NCBI GenBank assembly: GCA_963756715.1
Contig: CAVWOV010000019.1
Span: 186,001 to 250,000, forward strand
Length of the DNA: 64,000 nucleotides
Origin: VAZQ01 sp963756715
Lineage (GTDB): Bacteria; Pseudomonadota; Alphaproteobacteria; Rhizobiales; Xanthobacteraceae
Direction: 5' to 3'
Made by a program: the position numbers and the translations under genes. The notes under the pieces are model-generated. The model was not told the DNA's origin. It saw nothing but the letters and a program-made list of their open reading frames with translations, and made no database searches. This document shows positions 16,564 through 25,671 of the stretch, in pieces. Position 1 is the stretch's first letter, and every line of letters starts with the position of its first letter.

Positions 16564-17556
16564 TCAGTTCACCGTGACGCCCGAGGCCTTGATGACCGGG
16601 GTGATACGGGCGACCTCGCTCTCGACCAGCTTCTGCAAGGCTGCCGGCCCTCGATCCGCACCTTGCGGCGCCGTGCTGCCAAGCTCGACATAGCGCTTTT
16701 GCACCGACGGATCGTCGAGCGCTTTGCTCAAGGCATCCGCGAGCTTCGCAACGATCTCCGGCGGCGTCCCCTTGGGCGCGACCATGGCGTTCCACGCGCT
16801 GAAGATGAAGTCGACCCCGCCCTCCTTGGTGGTCGGAACGTCCGGCAGGCTTTCAAGCCGCGCAGGCGCGGCAACCGCGTAGGCGGCAATCTTCCCGGCC
16901 TTGATCTGCGGAATGACGTTCAGCGACTGGTCGACCATATAGTCGATCTGCCCGGCAACGAGATCGGACAGCGCCGGCCCGGTGCCGCGATAAGGCACAA
17001 GTGTCGGCTTGAAGTCGAACTTGGAGTTAAAGACCAGGCCCGAGACGTAAGAGATCGAGCCGACGCCGGCATGGCCGTAGCTCAGCTTTGTACTATTGGC
17101 TTTGAGATACTCGATGAGCTCCTTGAGATTCTTGGCAGGCATGCCCTTCTTCGCCACGATGGCCTGCGGCGTGAAGTTGGTGATGCCGACCTGGGCAAAG
17201 CTCTTGGCCGGATCGTACTTCAGGTTCGGATAAAGCGCGGGCGCCGCCGATTGCGTGCCCATGTTGCCCACCGCGATGGTGTAACCGTCGGGCTGCGCCT
17301 GCGCGGCGCGGGTCATGCCGATCGTGCCGCCTGCCCCGCCGACGTTTTCGATAAGGATGGTCTGGCCGAGCGTGCGCGACATATGGTCGCCAACAAGTCG
17401 CGCAACGACGTCGGTCGGCCCGCCGGCGGCAAACGGCACGATGATGGTGATCGGCTTGTTCGGATATTGCGCAGCGGCGGGCGAGCAGAATGCCACGAGC
17501 GCAAGCAGGCTAGCCGCAATAACGCTGCCGGTAAGCGGGCGACGCGTGATCGGCAT
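16564..17556 (-). CDS. Bug family periplasmic receptor (TctC-like)
   Basis: A 330-residue Bug protein with a clear signal peptide (SVIAASLLALVAFCSPAAAQ) and the family core YPNKPITIIVPFAAGGPTD and VGGAGGTIGMTRAAQAQPDG. A gggagaa ribosome site precedes the ATG at 17556. It lies directly upstream of the aconitase X genes, 54 bases away, implying that it delivers the AcnX substrate or a precursor. No matching TctAB permease is present in the window. Confidence 0.92.
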   Translation of the reverse strand: MPITRRPLTGSVIAASLLALVAFCSPAAAQYPNKPITIIVPFAAGGPTDVVARLVGDHMSRTLGQTILIENVGGAGGTIGMTRAAQAQPDGYTIAVGNMGTQSAAPALYPNLKYDPAKSFAQVGITNFTPQAIVAKKGMPAKNLKELIEYLKANSTKLSYGHAGVGSISYVSGLVFNSKFDFKPTLVPYRGTGPALSDLVAGQIDYMVDQSLNVIPQIKAGKIAAYAVAAPARLESLPDVPTTKEGGVDFIFSAWNAMVAPKGTPPEIVAKLADALSKALDDPSVQKRYVELGSTAPQGADRGPAALQKLVESEVARITPVIKASGVTVN

Positions 17557-17703
17557 ATGTTTTCTCCCTGGACTTGTTTTAAGGTCGCAATGATGGGCAT
17601 CGGCGGGCCATTGAGCAAGTGCGACTTTCAGACACTTCCAGCGCGATCCGTCGCGGGCGGCACCTGCCGATGCGCTGCCTGCCCGTCGACCGCCGCGAGA
17701 GGT

Positions 17704-18537
17704 TTAGGTTAATCCCTGCTGCTCGAAGGCCCGCAGGCTCTCGACGCGAATGAGATCGAGACATTCCTGCTTGAGCGCGAGGTAAGCGGCATCCAGCAGC
17801 ATGGCGCTGGTGCGCGGGCGCGGCAGCGCGATCTTCAGGTCCCGCTTGATGCGTCCGGGACCGGCGCTCATGATCAGGACGCGATCGGCGAGGAAGATCG
17901 CTTCGTCGACGTCGTGGGTGACGAACACGATGGTGGCGCCGACCTGCACCCACAGCTTGAGCAGATGCTCCTGCATCACGATCCGCGTCTGGGCATCGAG
18001 CGCGCCGAACGGCTCATCCATCAGCAGCACGCTCGGCCGGTTGGCGAGCGCGCGCGCCAACGCGACACGCTGCTGCATGCCGCCGGACAGCATGTGCGGA
18101 TAGGAGTCGGCAAAACGCATGAGCCCGACCATTTCGATCAGGCCATTGGTAATCTCCGCGACCTCCTGCCGGCTCTTGCCCAACATCCGCGGGCCATAGG
18201 CGATATTGCTGCGGACCGACTTCCACGGAAACAGGTTGGGTTGCTGGAATACCATGCCGCGCTCGGGTCCGGGGCCGCTCACCTCCTGTCCGGATACGAT
18301 CACCTTGCCCTCGTAGGCGGCCTCAAAGCCCGCAATGGCATTGAGCACTGTCGACTTGCCACAGCCGGAGGGCCCGAGCAGACAAACAAACTCGCCACGC
18401 GCGACCTCGAAGGAGACGCGGTCGACGGCAATGACCTGCCCCTTCGGCGTGTCGAAGACGATGCTGAGGTTGTCGACGTCGATCTCAGTCGGAGCGGCGG
18501 ACGGACTGTCCTGCACCGGCTCGACCTGTCGTGTCAT
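17704..18537 (-). CDS. ABC transporter ATPase, nitrate/sulfonate/taurine type
   Basis: A 277-residue nucleotide-binding subunit from ATG 18537 with Walker A GPSGCGKST, Q-loop QQPNLFPW, ABC signature LSGGMQQR, Walker B VLLMDEPFGALD and the H-loop THDVDEA. The C-terminal text PGRIKRDLKIALPRPR is characteristic of the SsuB/TauB/NrtD group. It is the last gene of a receptor-permease-ATPase operon. An in-frame ATG six codons upstream is possible. Confidence 0.93.
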   Translation of the reverse strand: MTRQVEPVQDSPSAAPTEIDVDNLSIVFDTPKGQVIAVDRVSFEVARGEFVCLLGPSGCGKSTVLNAIAGFEAAYEGKVIVSGQEVSGPGPERGMVFQQPNLFPWKSVRSNIAYGPRMLGKSRQEVAEITNGLIEMVGLMRFADSYPHMLSGGMQQRVALARALANRPSVLLMDEPFGALDAQTRIVMQEHLLKLWVQVGATIVFVTHDVDEAIFLADRVLIMSAGPGRIKRDLKIALPRPRTSAMLLDAAYLALKQECLDLIRVESLRAFEQQGLT

Positions 18538-18582
18538 CGCCAGGCGCGGTAGCATCCGGGCGTTGACGGCGGCCCAGGTTTG

Positions 18583-19392
18583 TCATCGCCACCATACGAC
18601 CCGTTGCGATATCGCCGCGAAGGTCCGATCGGCAGCGAACGAAATGATACCGAGAACGAGCAGGCCGCCCATGACCTGGCCGGTCTGCAGGTTCTGCTGG
18701 GCAATTTCGATGCGGTAGACGATGCCGACGAACGTGCCGGCCAACTCGGCAGCGACCAGCGTGTAGAACGAGATGCTGACCGCCGTGCGAAGGCCGACGA
18801 CGATATAGGGCAGCGCGCCGAAGAAAATGACCTCGCGCAGCAGCTTGCGCTGCGGCGTACCAAGCACCAGCGCGGCGCGGATCAGGCCGCTATCGACCTT
18901 CTGCACGCCGAGATGGGTCGCGAGCCAGACCGTGAAGAAGACGCCCCAGAACACCAGAAAGAATTTTCCAGTCTCCGACAGCCCGAACCAGAGAATGACA
19001 ATCGGCACGAATGCGATCGGCGGAATCGGACGCAGCAAGTGAAACAGCGGCGAAAACAAGCTTGAGAACAGCGGAAAGCGGCCGGTCAATACGCCGAACA
19101 CGACGCCCGCCACCGCGCCGGCGGCGAATCCGATCGATACGCGATAGACGCTCGCCGCCAGATCAAGCGTGAATTGGCCGCTCTTGATCCACTCCACCAT
19201 CGCCACCGCCACCACCGAGGGCGGGGGAAACAGCACGATGTTGACGATGCCGGAACGCGACACCAACTCCCACAGCAGCAGAAACAACGGCACCGACAGC
19301 AGCGACACGATCGTGCTGATCCGCAAGCGGATCTGGTGGTCTCGCCGCGGCCTGGCGCGCGCGGTCACGCCGGAAGCTTCCGCGACGGACAT
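18583..19392 (-). CDS. ABC transporter permease, nitrate/sulfonate/taurine type
   Basis: A 269-residue permease with six hydrophobic segments and the EAA-type loop LVLGTPQRKLLREVIFFGALPYIVVGLR, shortened here by family standards, as in SsuC/TauC. It starts 4 bases after the receptor gene ends. It forms the membrane channel with the ATPase encoded 45 bases downstream. The solute is not evident; the family carries sulfonates, taurine, nitrate, cyanate, aromatic acids and pyrimidine precursors. Confidence 0.92.
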   Translation of the reverse strand: MSVAEASGVTARARPRRDHQIRLRISTIVSLLSVPLFLLLWELVSRSGIVNIVLFPPPSVVAVAMVEWIKSGQFTLDLAASVYRVSIGFAAGAVAGVVFGVLTGRFPLFSSLFSPLFHLLRPIPPIAFVPIVILWFGLSETGKFFLVFWGVFFTVWLATHLGVQKVDSGLIRAALVLGTPQRKLLREVIFFGALPYIVVGLRTAVSISFYTLVAAELAGTFVGIVYRIEIAQQNLQTGQVMGGLLVLGIISFAADRTFAAISQRVVWWR

Positions 19393-19396
19393 CGCG

Positions 19397-20386
19397 TCAA
19401 CTGCCGGAGAACGTCACCCGGCTCGGGTCGAGCTTTTTCAACGGTCCGGGTTCGATGACCTTGGAGAAATCCGGCATGGTGGCTCCCGGCGGATGATTAC
19501 CCGTCGCCAGACGCCAGGCCGCATGGGCCTTCAGGACATCCATCTGCTTGTCGTCGAGCACGATGTGATGGACGTATTCCTTCCAGATCGGCGCGAGGTC
19601 TTCGCGTTTCATGCCGGCGACCTTCGCGACGACCGTGATCGCCTCATCCGGATTTGCCGTCATCCATTTTTCGGCATCCAGCATCGCGGCCAGGAATTTG
19701 CCGACCAGTTCGGGATTCTTCTCCAGGTACGGCCGCATCACGACGATGTTGAAGGTCTCCGAATAGACGCCCTTGGTGTCGATCTCGACGACTTTGTCAC
19801 CGAGCGCCTTCTTGGCGTTGGAGATGTGCGGCTCCCACGTATCCATGGCGTCGATGCTGCCAGCCGCCAGTGCGGGCAGCATGTCCTGCGGCCGCAGGTT
19901 GACGAGCGTAACGTCTTTCCCGGTCAATCCGGCCGCTTTCAACAGCGTCACGGTGTAGACCTCACTGCCGGTTCCGGCCGTGAAGGCAATCCGCTTGCCC
20001 TTCAGATCGGCCTTGGTCTTGATGCCTGAGCCGGCAGCAACCAGTGTCTTGAGGTCGGAATATTCCATGCGGGCAAGAAATGCGATCGGCTGCTTGGCCA
20101 TCGCGGCCGCCGTCGTCGGCGCTTCCGCGGTTGTCGCAATGTCGGCGCCGCCGCCAATGACGGTGTCGAGGCAGAGCTTGCCGCTGGTGAAATTGCTCGT
20201 CGTGATGTCGAGACCGTGCTTCTCGAACATCCCCTTGGCCTTCGCAACCAGGACAATGCCCGAGATCGGCGACAGGTTTTGCGCCAGCCGCGCTTTCATC
20301 GGCTCCGCGATCGCCGGCGTGCCCGATATTGCCGCAACGACCGCGACAAACGCTGCAATTTTAGTCATCGCGCCAATTTTGGTCAT
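19397..20386 (-). CDS. ABC transporter substrate-binding protein, NitT/TauT type
   Basis: An ~330-residue receptor with a signal peptide (AAFVAVVAAISGTPAIAEP) and the SsuA/TauA-like fold: AQNLSPISGIVLVAKAKGMFEKHGLD, LKGKRIAFTAGTGSE and MDTWEPHISNAKKALG. The N-terminus contains a direct duplication, MTKIGA-MTKIAA, so ATG 20386 or 20368 may be the true start; another in-frame ATG is at 20401. It is the first gene of the importer operon and is divergent from the allophanate-hydrolase-like gene. Confidence 0.9.
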   Translation of the reverse strand: MTKIGAMTKIAAFVAVVAAISGTPAIAEPMKARLAQNLSPISGIVLVAKAKGMFEKHGLDITTSNFTSGKLCLDTVIGGGADIATTAEAPTTAAAMAKQPIAFLARMEYSDLKTLVAAGSGIKTKADLKGKRIAFTAGTGSEVYTVTLLKAAGLTGKDVTLVNLRPQDMLPALAAGSIDAMDTWEPHISNAKKALGDKVVEIDTKGVYSETFNIVVMRPYLEKNPELVGKFLAAMLDAEKWMTANPDEAITVVAKVAGMKREDLAPIWKEYVHHIVLDDKQMDVLKAHAAWRLATGNHPPGATMPDFSKVIEPGPLKKLDPSRVTFSGS

Positions 20387-20638
20387 CGCGCCATGTAGCA
20401 TGTTGCATTCCTATGACTGCACTGCGCTACCCGGCCATAGCGAAGAGGTGATCGATGATGGATCGTCGACGATCCCGGCGCTGCGAACAAGCAATAAGTT
20501 GACAGAGGCGCCGGCAGGCCTTCGTCGATCGGCTTTGTGCAGCGTCATTGAAACTGCAACGTCCATGCCACGCGCTTACGTCGGCACTCTTGCGGCGGGG
20601 ACGCGAGCGCAGGCAAGTAATTGCTTGGCTGGTTTCGG

Positions 20639-22096
20639 ATGGATCAACATGATCGCGCCATGGTGAACTCGAGCGTGCAATCCATGAACGCCGACACGCC
20701 CGTCAGCGGAGTTTCCGCTCGGGAAATCGCTGCGAACGCTCCCTTCAATCTGGCGGCATTGCAGGCGCTTTATCGCAACGGCGAGGCGCAGCCAGCCGAT
20801 GTGATCCGAGCCGCATACCGGAGGATCGAGCAGGCCGCCCGGCCCGATGTGTGGATCAACACCAGACCGGAGGCCGAGGCCGTCGCGCTGGCAGAGACGC
20901 TGGCGCAGCAGCCGCAGGATATGCTGCCGCTCTATGGCGTACCCTTCGCCGCGAAGGACAACATCGACGTCGCCGGCCTGCCGACGACGGCAGCTTGCGC
21001 GAGCTACGCCTACCAGCCGGATCAATCCGCAGCCTGTGTCGCGGCGCTGGAACAAGCGGGAGCGATCTGCATCGGCAAGGCCAATCTCGACCAGTTCGCC
21101 ACCGGGCTCTCCGGCGTGCGCTCGCCTTACGGGGCGTGCGGGTCCGCGGTGGACCGCTCGGTCATCGCCGGCGGTTCCAGTTCGGGATCGGCTGTCGCCG
21201 TCGCGCTTGGCGAAGTGGCGTTCGCCCTGGGCACCGACACCGGCGGCTCTGGCCGTATTCCTGCCGGGTTCAATAACGTGGTCGGCCTGAAACCGACCAT
21301 CGGCGTTATCTCGACCCGCGGCCTTGTGCCAAACTGCCGCACGCTGGATTGCGTTTCGGTGTTCGCGAACAGCGTGCCGGACGCACTCGCCGTTGCCGAA
21401 GTGATGCGGGGCTTCGACGCGCGCAATCCATTTTCGCGGCGTGCGCTACCGGCTTTTGCGTTTGAACAGGCTCCAACGCCGCAGTCGTTCCGGGTCGGCA
21501 TCCCGCGCCGCCAGGATTTGGAATTCTTCGGCAACGAAGAGGCGCCAAAACTCTACGATGCGGCAGTCGCTCGCTTGGAGCGGCTTGGGGGCGTTGCGGT
21601 TCCGATCGACTTCGGACCGTTCCGCGAAGCGGGTGTACTTCTGTTCGACGGTCCCTGGATCGCCGAACGGGTCGAGGCTGTCGGCGCTTTCGTCTCTGCG
21701 CATCCGAACGACGTCTTGCCGGTCACGCGCAGCATCTTCGAATCCGCGTCACGCTGGAACGCGGTGGATACCTTCGCCGCGCACTATCGCCAGCAGGCGC
21801 TCAAACGCAAGGCCGAACAGGTGTTCGCGGAGATCGACGTTCTGGCGGTCCCGACCACCGGAACCTGGTTCACCATTGCGGAGCTTGAAGCGGAGCCGAT
21901 CAAGCGCAATACCGCCCTTGGGTACTACAGCTACTTCGTCAATCTGCTGGACCTCTGCGCGGTCGCGACGCCAAGCGGCTTCTATGGGAACGGCATTCCG
22001 GCGGGCGTGACGCTCATCGCGCCCGCCTTCCAGGACAGCCTGTGCGCCGCCATCGCGCACGCCTTTCATCAGACGCTGCCGGCTGGCGCCTGCTGA
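20639..22096 (+). CDS. atzF: Allophanate hydrolase-like amidase (AtzF amidase domain only)
   Basis: A ~485-residue amidase-signature enzyme. The triad is visible: K106 (GVPFAAKDNIDV), the cis-serine at ~181 (GGSSSGSAVA) and S204 (GTDTGGSGR). VAGLPTTAAC, LDQFATGLSGVRSPYG and LVPNCRTLDCVSVFA are the specific text of the allophanate hydrolase group, which splits allophanate into CO2 and ammonia. The usual C-terminal domain of ~120 residues is absent; the gene ends cleanly after the amidase domain. No urea carboxylase or biuret hydrolase gene adjoins it. ATG 20660 is an alternative start. A related amidase with a different urea-derived substrate is possible. Confidence 0.8.
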   Translation: MDQHDRAMVNSSVQSMNADTPVSGVSAREIAANAPFNLAALQALYRNGEAQPADVIRAAYRRIEQAARPDVWINTRPEAEAVALAETLAQQPQDMLPLYGVPFAAKDNIDVAGLPTTAACASYAYQPDQSAACVAALEQAGAICIGKANLDQFATGLSGVRSPYGACGSAVDRSVIAGGSSSGSAVAVALGEVAFALGTDTGGSGRIPAGFNNVVGLKPTIGVISTRGLVPNCRTLDCVSVFANSVPDALAVAEVMRGFDARNPFSRRALPAFAFEQAPTPQSFRVGIPRRQDLEFFGNEEAPKLYDAAVARLERLGGVAVPIDFGPFREAGVLLFDGPWIAERVEAVGAFVSAHPNDVLPVTRSIFESASRWNAVDTFAAHYRQQALKRKAEQVFAEIDVLAVPTTGTWFTIAELEAEPIKRNTALGYYSYFVNLLDLCAVATPSGFYGNGIPAGVTLIAPAFQDSLCAAIAHAFHQTLPAGAC

Positions 22097-22248
22097 TCAC
22101 CACACTCGCGACCGCTCCACCGGCCGTTCGGTCTGCGCAGCCAATCGCCAGACGCGCGCTTCGGCGCAAAAATTTGCGCATCGGTGATTTGGCGGCAACC
22201 CGCTGAAAGACCGCAGCAATTAAATATCTCGCGAGGCCGGGCGCGGTG

Positions 22249-22264
22249 TGGCACGGCCGGTGCA
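22249..22264 (+). promoter_or_regulatory. Candidate sigma-54 promoter
   Basis: TGGCAC followed by GGCCGGTGCA places GG at 22250-22251 and GC at 22262-22263 with the required 10-base separation. It is 52 bases upstream of the M20 hydrolase start. The -12 element is GTGC rather than TTGC, so the match is imperfect. Control by nitrogen status would fit the neighbouring amidase. Confidence 0.35.
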
Positions 22265-22315
22265 AGGACGGAGCACATCCAGGGCCGTTTACGTCCCTGA
22301 ACCGGGCCTCCATCC

Positions 22316-23614
22316 ATGCTGACGACCGCGACCCAGCCATTCACCGAACTGGAAAACGACGTGATCTCACGGATCACGGAGGCACGATGGCTCGCGCTCG
22401 CCACCGAGCTGATCCGGACAGGACAACCGCGCTCCAGCAATCCGCTCGATCCCGACTTGCCGCCGGGCGAAGAAGAAGCCGTCTCCATGCTGGTGGCGGG
22501 CAAGCTTGAAGCGCTGGGGATGACAGTCTCGAAGCATGAATCCAAGCCGCACCGTCCGAACATTCTCGGCGTCTTTCAGGGCCGCGCCGGCGCGCCCTCG
22601 CTGATCATCAACGATCATCTCGACACCTACCCGGTCGTGGAGCCGGAAAAGTGGCACATGACGGACTTCGATCCGTTCAAGGCGACGCGCCACGGTGATC
22701 TGCTCTATGCACGCGGCACCTCAGATACACGCGGCAATCTCGCGGCGACATTGTTGGCGGTGCAGGCGCTCGTCGAGACCGGCGTCAAGTTCGATGGCAC
22801 GCTGATCTGCTGCTATACGGTCGACGAAGAGCGCAACGGCACCGAAGGCTCGATCTATATGCTCCAGCAGATCGGCCTGACGGCCGATTACGAGATCACC
22901 GCCGAGCCGACCGCCTGGGGCGACGCGGCCGGCGATTGGGGCATGAATCTCTCGATTGCCAACTCCGGTCACTGCCTGATCGAGATCACCGTCAAGGGCG
23001 TCAAGTCGCACATCTGGCGGCCCGACATCAGCGTCAACGCAATCATGGAGGCGGGAAAGCTCCTGCCCCACCTCGAAGCGATGACATTCACGCACACGCC
23101 GGCCGAATTCATGGGACATACGCCGCCGTGCTGCTCGATCGTCCGTATTCGCGGCGGACTGGCCGGCGAAATGCAGTTCTCGCCCGATAGCTGCACGATC
23201 ATCGCTGCCGTCGTCGGCATCGTTCCGGGCATGACGCTGGACAGCGTGATCCGCGACATCGAGCAGACGGCCCGTAAGGCGTTCAGCAACACCAATGGAA
23301 TTGGCTGCGAGGCCCGGCAAGTGCCGGGTTCGCTGTTCGTCAGCGGCACCGAGCCCGTGCCGGTGGACGAAGAGCCGTGCAAGTCGCTGCGCGCGGTCTA
23401 CCGGCAATTCATGGGACGCGAGCCAGGGGTCAATCGCAAGAATGCGTTCAACGACACCATCCGGTTTCGCGAGGCCGGCATCAACGCCGTCACCTTCGGA
23501 CCGGGCGAAGACGGCTGGTCCGTCGACAACGAGAGCATCTCCATCACCAAGGCGGTGACGGCGGCGCAGATCTACGCGCTCGCCATCATGCGGATTCTGG
23601 GTGCCCGGACATGA
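22316..23614 (+). CDS. M20 family metallohydrolase (ArgE/DapE-like)
   Basis: A 432-residue M20 deacylase or peptidase. Metal ligands appear in INDHLDTYP (His and Asp), GTSDTRG (bridging Asp), DEERNG (Glu), AEPT and a C-terminal FGPGED region near the last ligand. The dimerisation domain lies between (~residues 210-330). Relatives remove acyl or carbamoyl groups from amino acids. Its stop overlaps the start of the following ABC permease (ATGA), linking hydrolysis to import. Substrate unknown. Confidence 0.88.
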   Translation: MLTTATQPFTELENDVISRITEARWLALATELIRTGQPRSSNPLDPDLPPGEEEAVSMLVAGKLEALGMTVSKHESKPHRPNILGVFQGRAGAPSLIINDHLDTYPVVEPEKWHMTDFDPFKATRHGDLLYARGTSDTRGNLAATLLAVQALVETGVKFDGTLICCYTVDEERNGTEGSIYMLQQIGLTADYEITAEPTAWGDAAGDWGMNLSIANSGHCLIEITVKGVKSHIWRPDISVNAIMEAGKLLPHLEAMTFTHTPAEFMGHTPPCCSIVRIRGGLAGEMQFSPDSCTIIAAVVGIVPGMTLDSVIRDIEQTARKAFSNTNGIGCEARQVPGSLFVSGTEPVPVDEEPCKSLRAVYRQFMGREPGVNRKNAFNDTIRFREAGINAVTFGPGEDGWSVDNESISITKAVTAAQIYALAIMRILGART

Positions 23615-24440
23615 GCGAACAGGTCATCAAGGCGTCGATCGCCGACGTGCCACGTCCGCGCGGCGAGATCGTTTCGACATCGTTTCTGCTGTCGACGATG
23701 ACGGTCTGCGTGGTCTTCGCGCTTTGGGTTCTGGTGACGTCGATGGGCTGGGCCAACGAACTGTTCCTGCCCGGGCCGAAGGCGGTCTGGGCGCGCTGGT
23801 CAAGGCCGCGACCAAGGGCTACCAGGGTTCGACGCTGCTCGAGCATGTCGGCACCAGCCTCTATCGAATTCTCACCGCCTTCGCGCTCGCCTGCCTCGTC
23901 GGCGTTCCGCTCGGCGTGGTGATGGGCGTGTCGCGCCACGCCCGCGCCATCCTCAATCCGCTGATCGAGTTCTACCGGCCGCTGCCGCCACTCGGACTCT
24001 ATACTGTCCTGGTGATGTGGCTTGGCATCGGCGAAGCCTCAAAGCTGTCGCTGCTGTTTCTCGCCGGACTGCCCGGCATCATCATCGCGACCATCCAGGC
24101 GGTCACCACCATCGATCCGGTCTACGTGCGCGCCGCGCAGGGGCTCGGCGCCACACGGCGCGACCTGTTGTTTCAGGTCTATCTGCCGGCGGCCGGGCCG
24201 CTGATCCTCGCCGGGATGCGGATCTCGCTCGGCTTCACCTACACGGTGCTGGTCGCGGCCGAGATCGTCGCTGCCAGCGCCGGTATCGGCTGGATGATCT
24301 GGGACGCCGCGAAGTTCCTGCTGTCCGACGTGGTGATCATGGGCCTCGTCGTCCTGGGCCTTACCGGCGTCGCGCTCGATTTCGGCATGCGGCTGATCGG
24401 CCGCGTGCTCATGCCGTGGACCCGACTGGCACATCGCTGA
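23611..24440 (+). pseudogene. ABC transporter permease, NitT/TauT type, one frameshift
   Basis: ATG 23611 (overlapping the M20 stop) starts a cytoplasmic N-terminus and first helix (TMTVCVVFALWVLVTSMGW), read to about 23790. The remainder (LVKAATKGYQGSTLLEHV onward) lies in another frame and carries the EAA loop AQGLGATRRDLLFQVYLPAAGP and five helices to 24440. Adding one base at ~23791-23795 restores a normal ~276-residue SsuC/TauC-like permease. The break is probably an indel error. No ATPase gene accompanies this permease. Confidence 0.85.
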
Positions 24441-24509
24441 AACCGACGCACGCGAACGGGGCGTGCCCAGGTGAACGAATTCATGCCCCGTATTGCAGGA
24501 GAGACAGAC

Positions 24510-25517
24510 ATGCTCAGACTGACATCTGCCTTCGCCGCTGCGGCTTTCGCCTTCGCAACGGCTGCGCAAGCGGCAGACAAACCAGCGAAAGTGACGATCG
24601 GTTATCTCAACCTCGTCAACGCGCAACTCGTCACCAAGAATCTCGGATTGATCGGCAAGGAGATGCCGGGCGTCGAGATCAAGTACATCAAAGTCGGCGG
24701 CGGCGGCGATATGCTGCGCGCGATCGCGGGCAATCAGGTCGATTTCGGCGGGCTCGGCAACCCGCCGTCCGCCATCGGCATCACGCGCGGTCTTCCGATC
24801 AAGGGCATTCTGGTGCTCAACATGCTCGACTATGTCGAGTCGATGGTGGTGCGGACATCGAAGAACATCAAGTCGCTCAAGGATCTCAAGGGCAAGACGG
24901 TCGCCGCACCGTTCGGCTCGACCACGCACTACCTGCTGCTGCAGGCACTCAACGACGACGGCGTCGATCCCGGTTCGATGAAAATTCTCGACCTGCCGCC
25001 GTCGGATATCGCGTCCGCGTGGATCCGCGGCGATCTCGACGCCGCGTGGTTCTGGGAGCCGAACCTCGACAAGGCGGTCAAGAACGGTGGCCACATCTTC
25101 ATGACCTCGGGCGTCATGGAAAAGCGCGGCTATCCGACCTGGGACATCGGCGTGGTGATGAACGAGTTTGCCGCGAAGTATCCTGACTACGTCGAGAAGT
25201 TCGTGAAGGCGGAATGCGCCGGCATCGACTTCTGGATCAAGAATCCGGACAAGACCGCCCAGATCATCGCCGATGAACTGTCGCTGCCGCTCGCCGATGC
25301 GACCCGCATGATGAAAGGCACCGAAATGGTGCCGTGTGACAAGCAGATCACCCCACAGTATCTCGGCACGACCAAAGCCAAGGGGCAGTTCGTCGACACG
25401 CTGATTGCAACGGCGGACTTCCTGGTCAAGCAGGATCGCCTGCCCAAGCTCCTGCCGCGCAAGGACTTCGTGGCGTTCGTCATGCCGTCCTACATCGAAA
25501 AGGTGCTGGGCAAGTAG
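24510..25517 (+). CDS. ABC transporter substrate-binding protein, taurine/NitT type
   Basis: ATG 24510 with ggagag just upstream gives 335 residues. Signal peptide LTSAFAAAAFAFATAAQAAD, then KVTIGYLNLVNAQLVTKNLG, LKGKTVAAPFGSTTHYLL and DLDAAWFWEPNLDKAVKNGG, which closely follow TauA-type receptors. It pairs with the permease upstream. A strong hairpin after its stop probably ends the transcript. Confidence 0.92.
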   Translation: MLRLTSAFAAAAFAFATAAQAADKPAKVTIGYLNLVNAQLVTKNLGLIGKEMPGVEIKYIKVGGGGDMLRAIAGNQVDFGGLGNPPSAIGITRGLPIKGILVLNMLDYVESMVVRTSKNIKSLKDLKGKTVAAPFGSTTHYLLLQALNDDGVDPGSMKILDLPPSDIASAWIRGDLDAAWFWEPNLDKAVKNGGHIFMTSGVMEKRGYPTWDIGVVMNEFAAKYPDYVEKFVKAECAGIDFWIKNPDKTAQIIADELSLPLADATRMMKGTEMVPCDKQITPQYLGTTKAKGQFVDTLIATADFLVKQDRLPKLLPRKDFVAFVMPSYIEKVLGK

Positions 25518-25539
25518 CCCTGGATGTTGCCGTTGGCAC

Positions 25540-25564
25540 CGGCGGATCACGGATTGATCCGCCG
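25540..25564 (+). terminator. Probable Rho-independent terminator
   Basis: CGGCGGATC and GATCCGCCG form a perfect 9-base stem with a 7-base loop, 23 bases after the receptor stop, followed by GGTTT. The T-tract is short, so termination may be partial. Confidence 0.55.
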
Positions 25565-25671
25565 GGTTTACGGCTTCGCGAATGCGTTAAGACGGCGCCG
25601 CTTGCTGCATTGCAATATGATCCGGGAGTTCGTAGCCTTCCGGCCGGTCCGTGCCGGCCTGGAGGGCATGT

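Noticed and set aside
24039..25550. 503-codon minus-strand frame
   Set aside because: Antisense to the ABC permease and receptor, with no recognisable family content.
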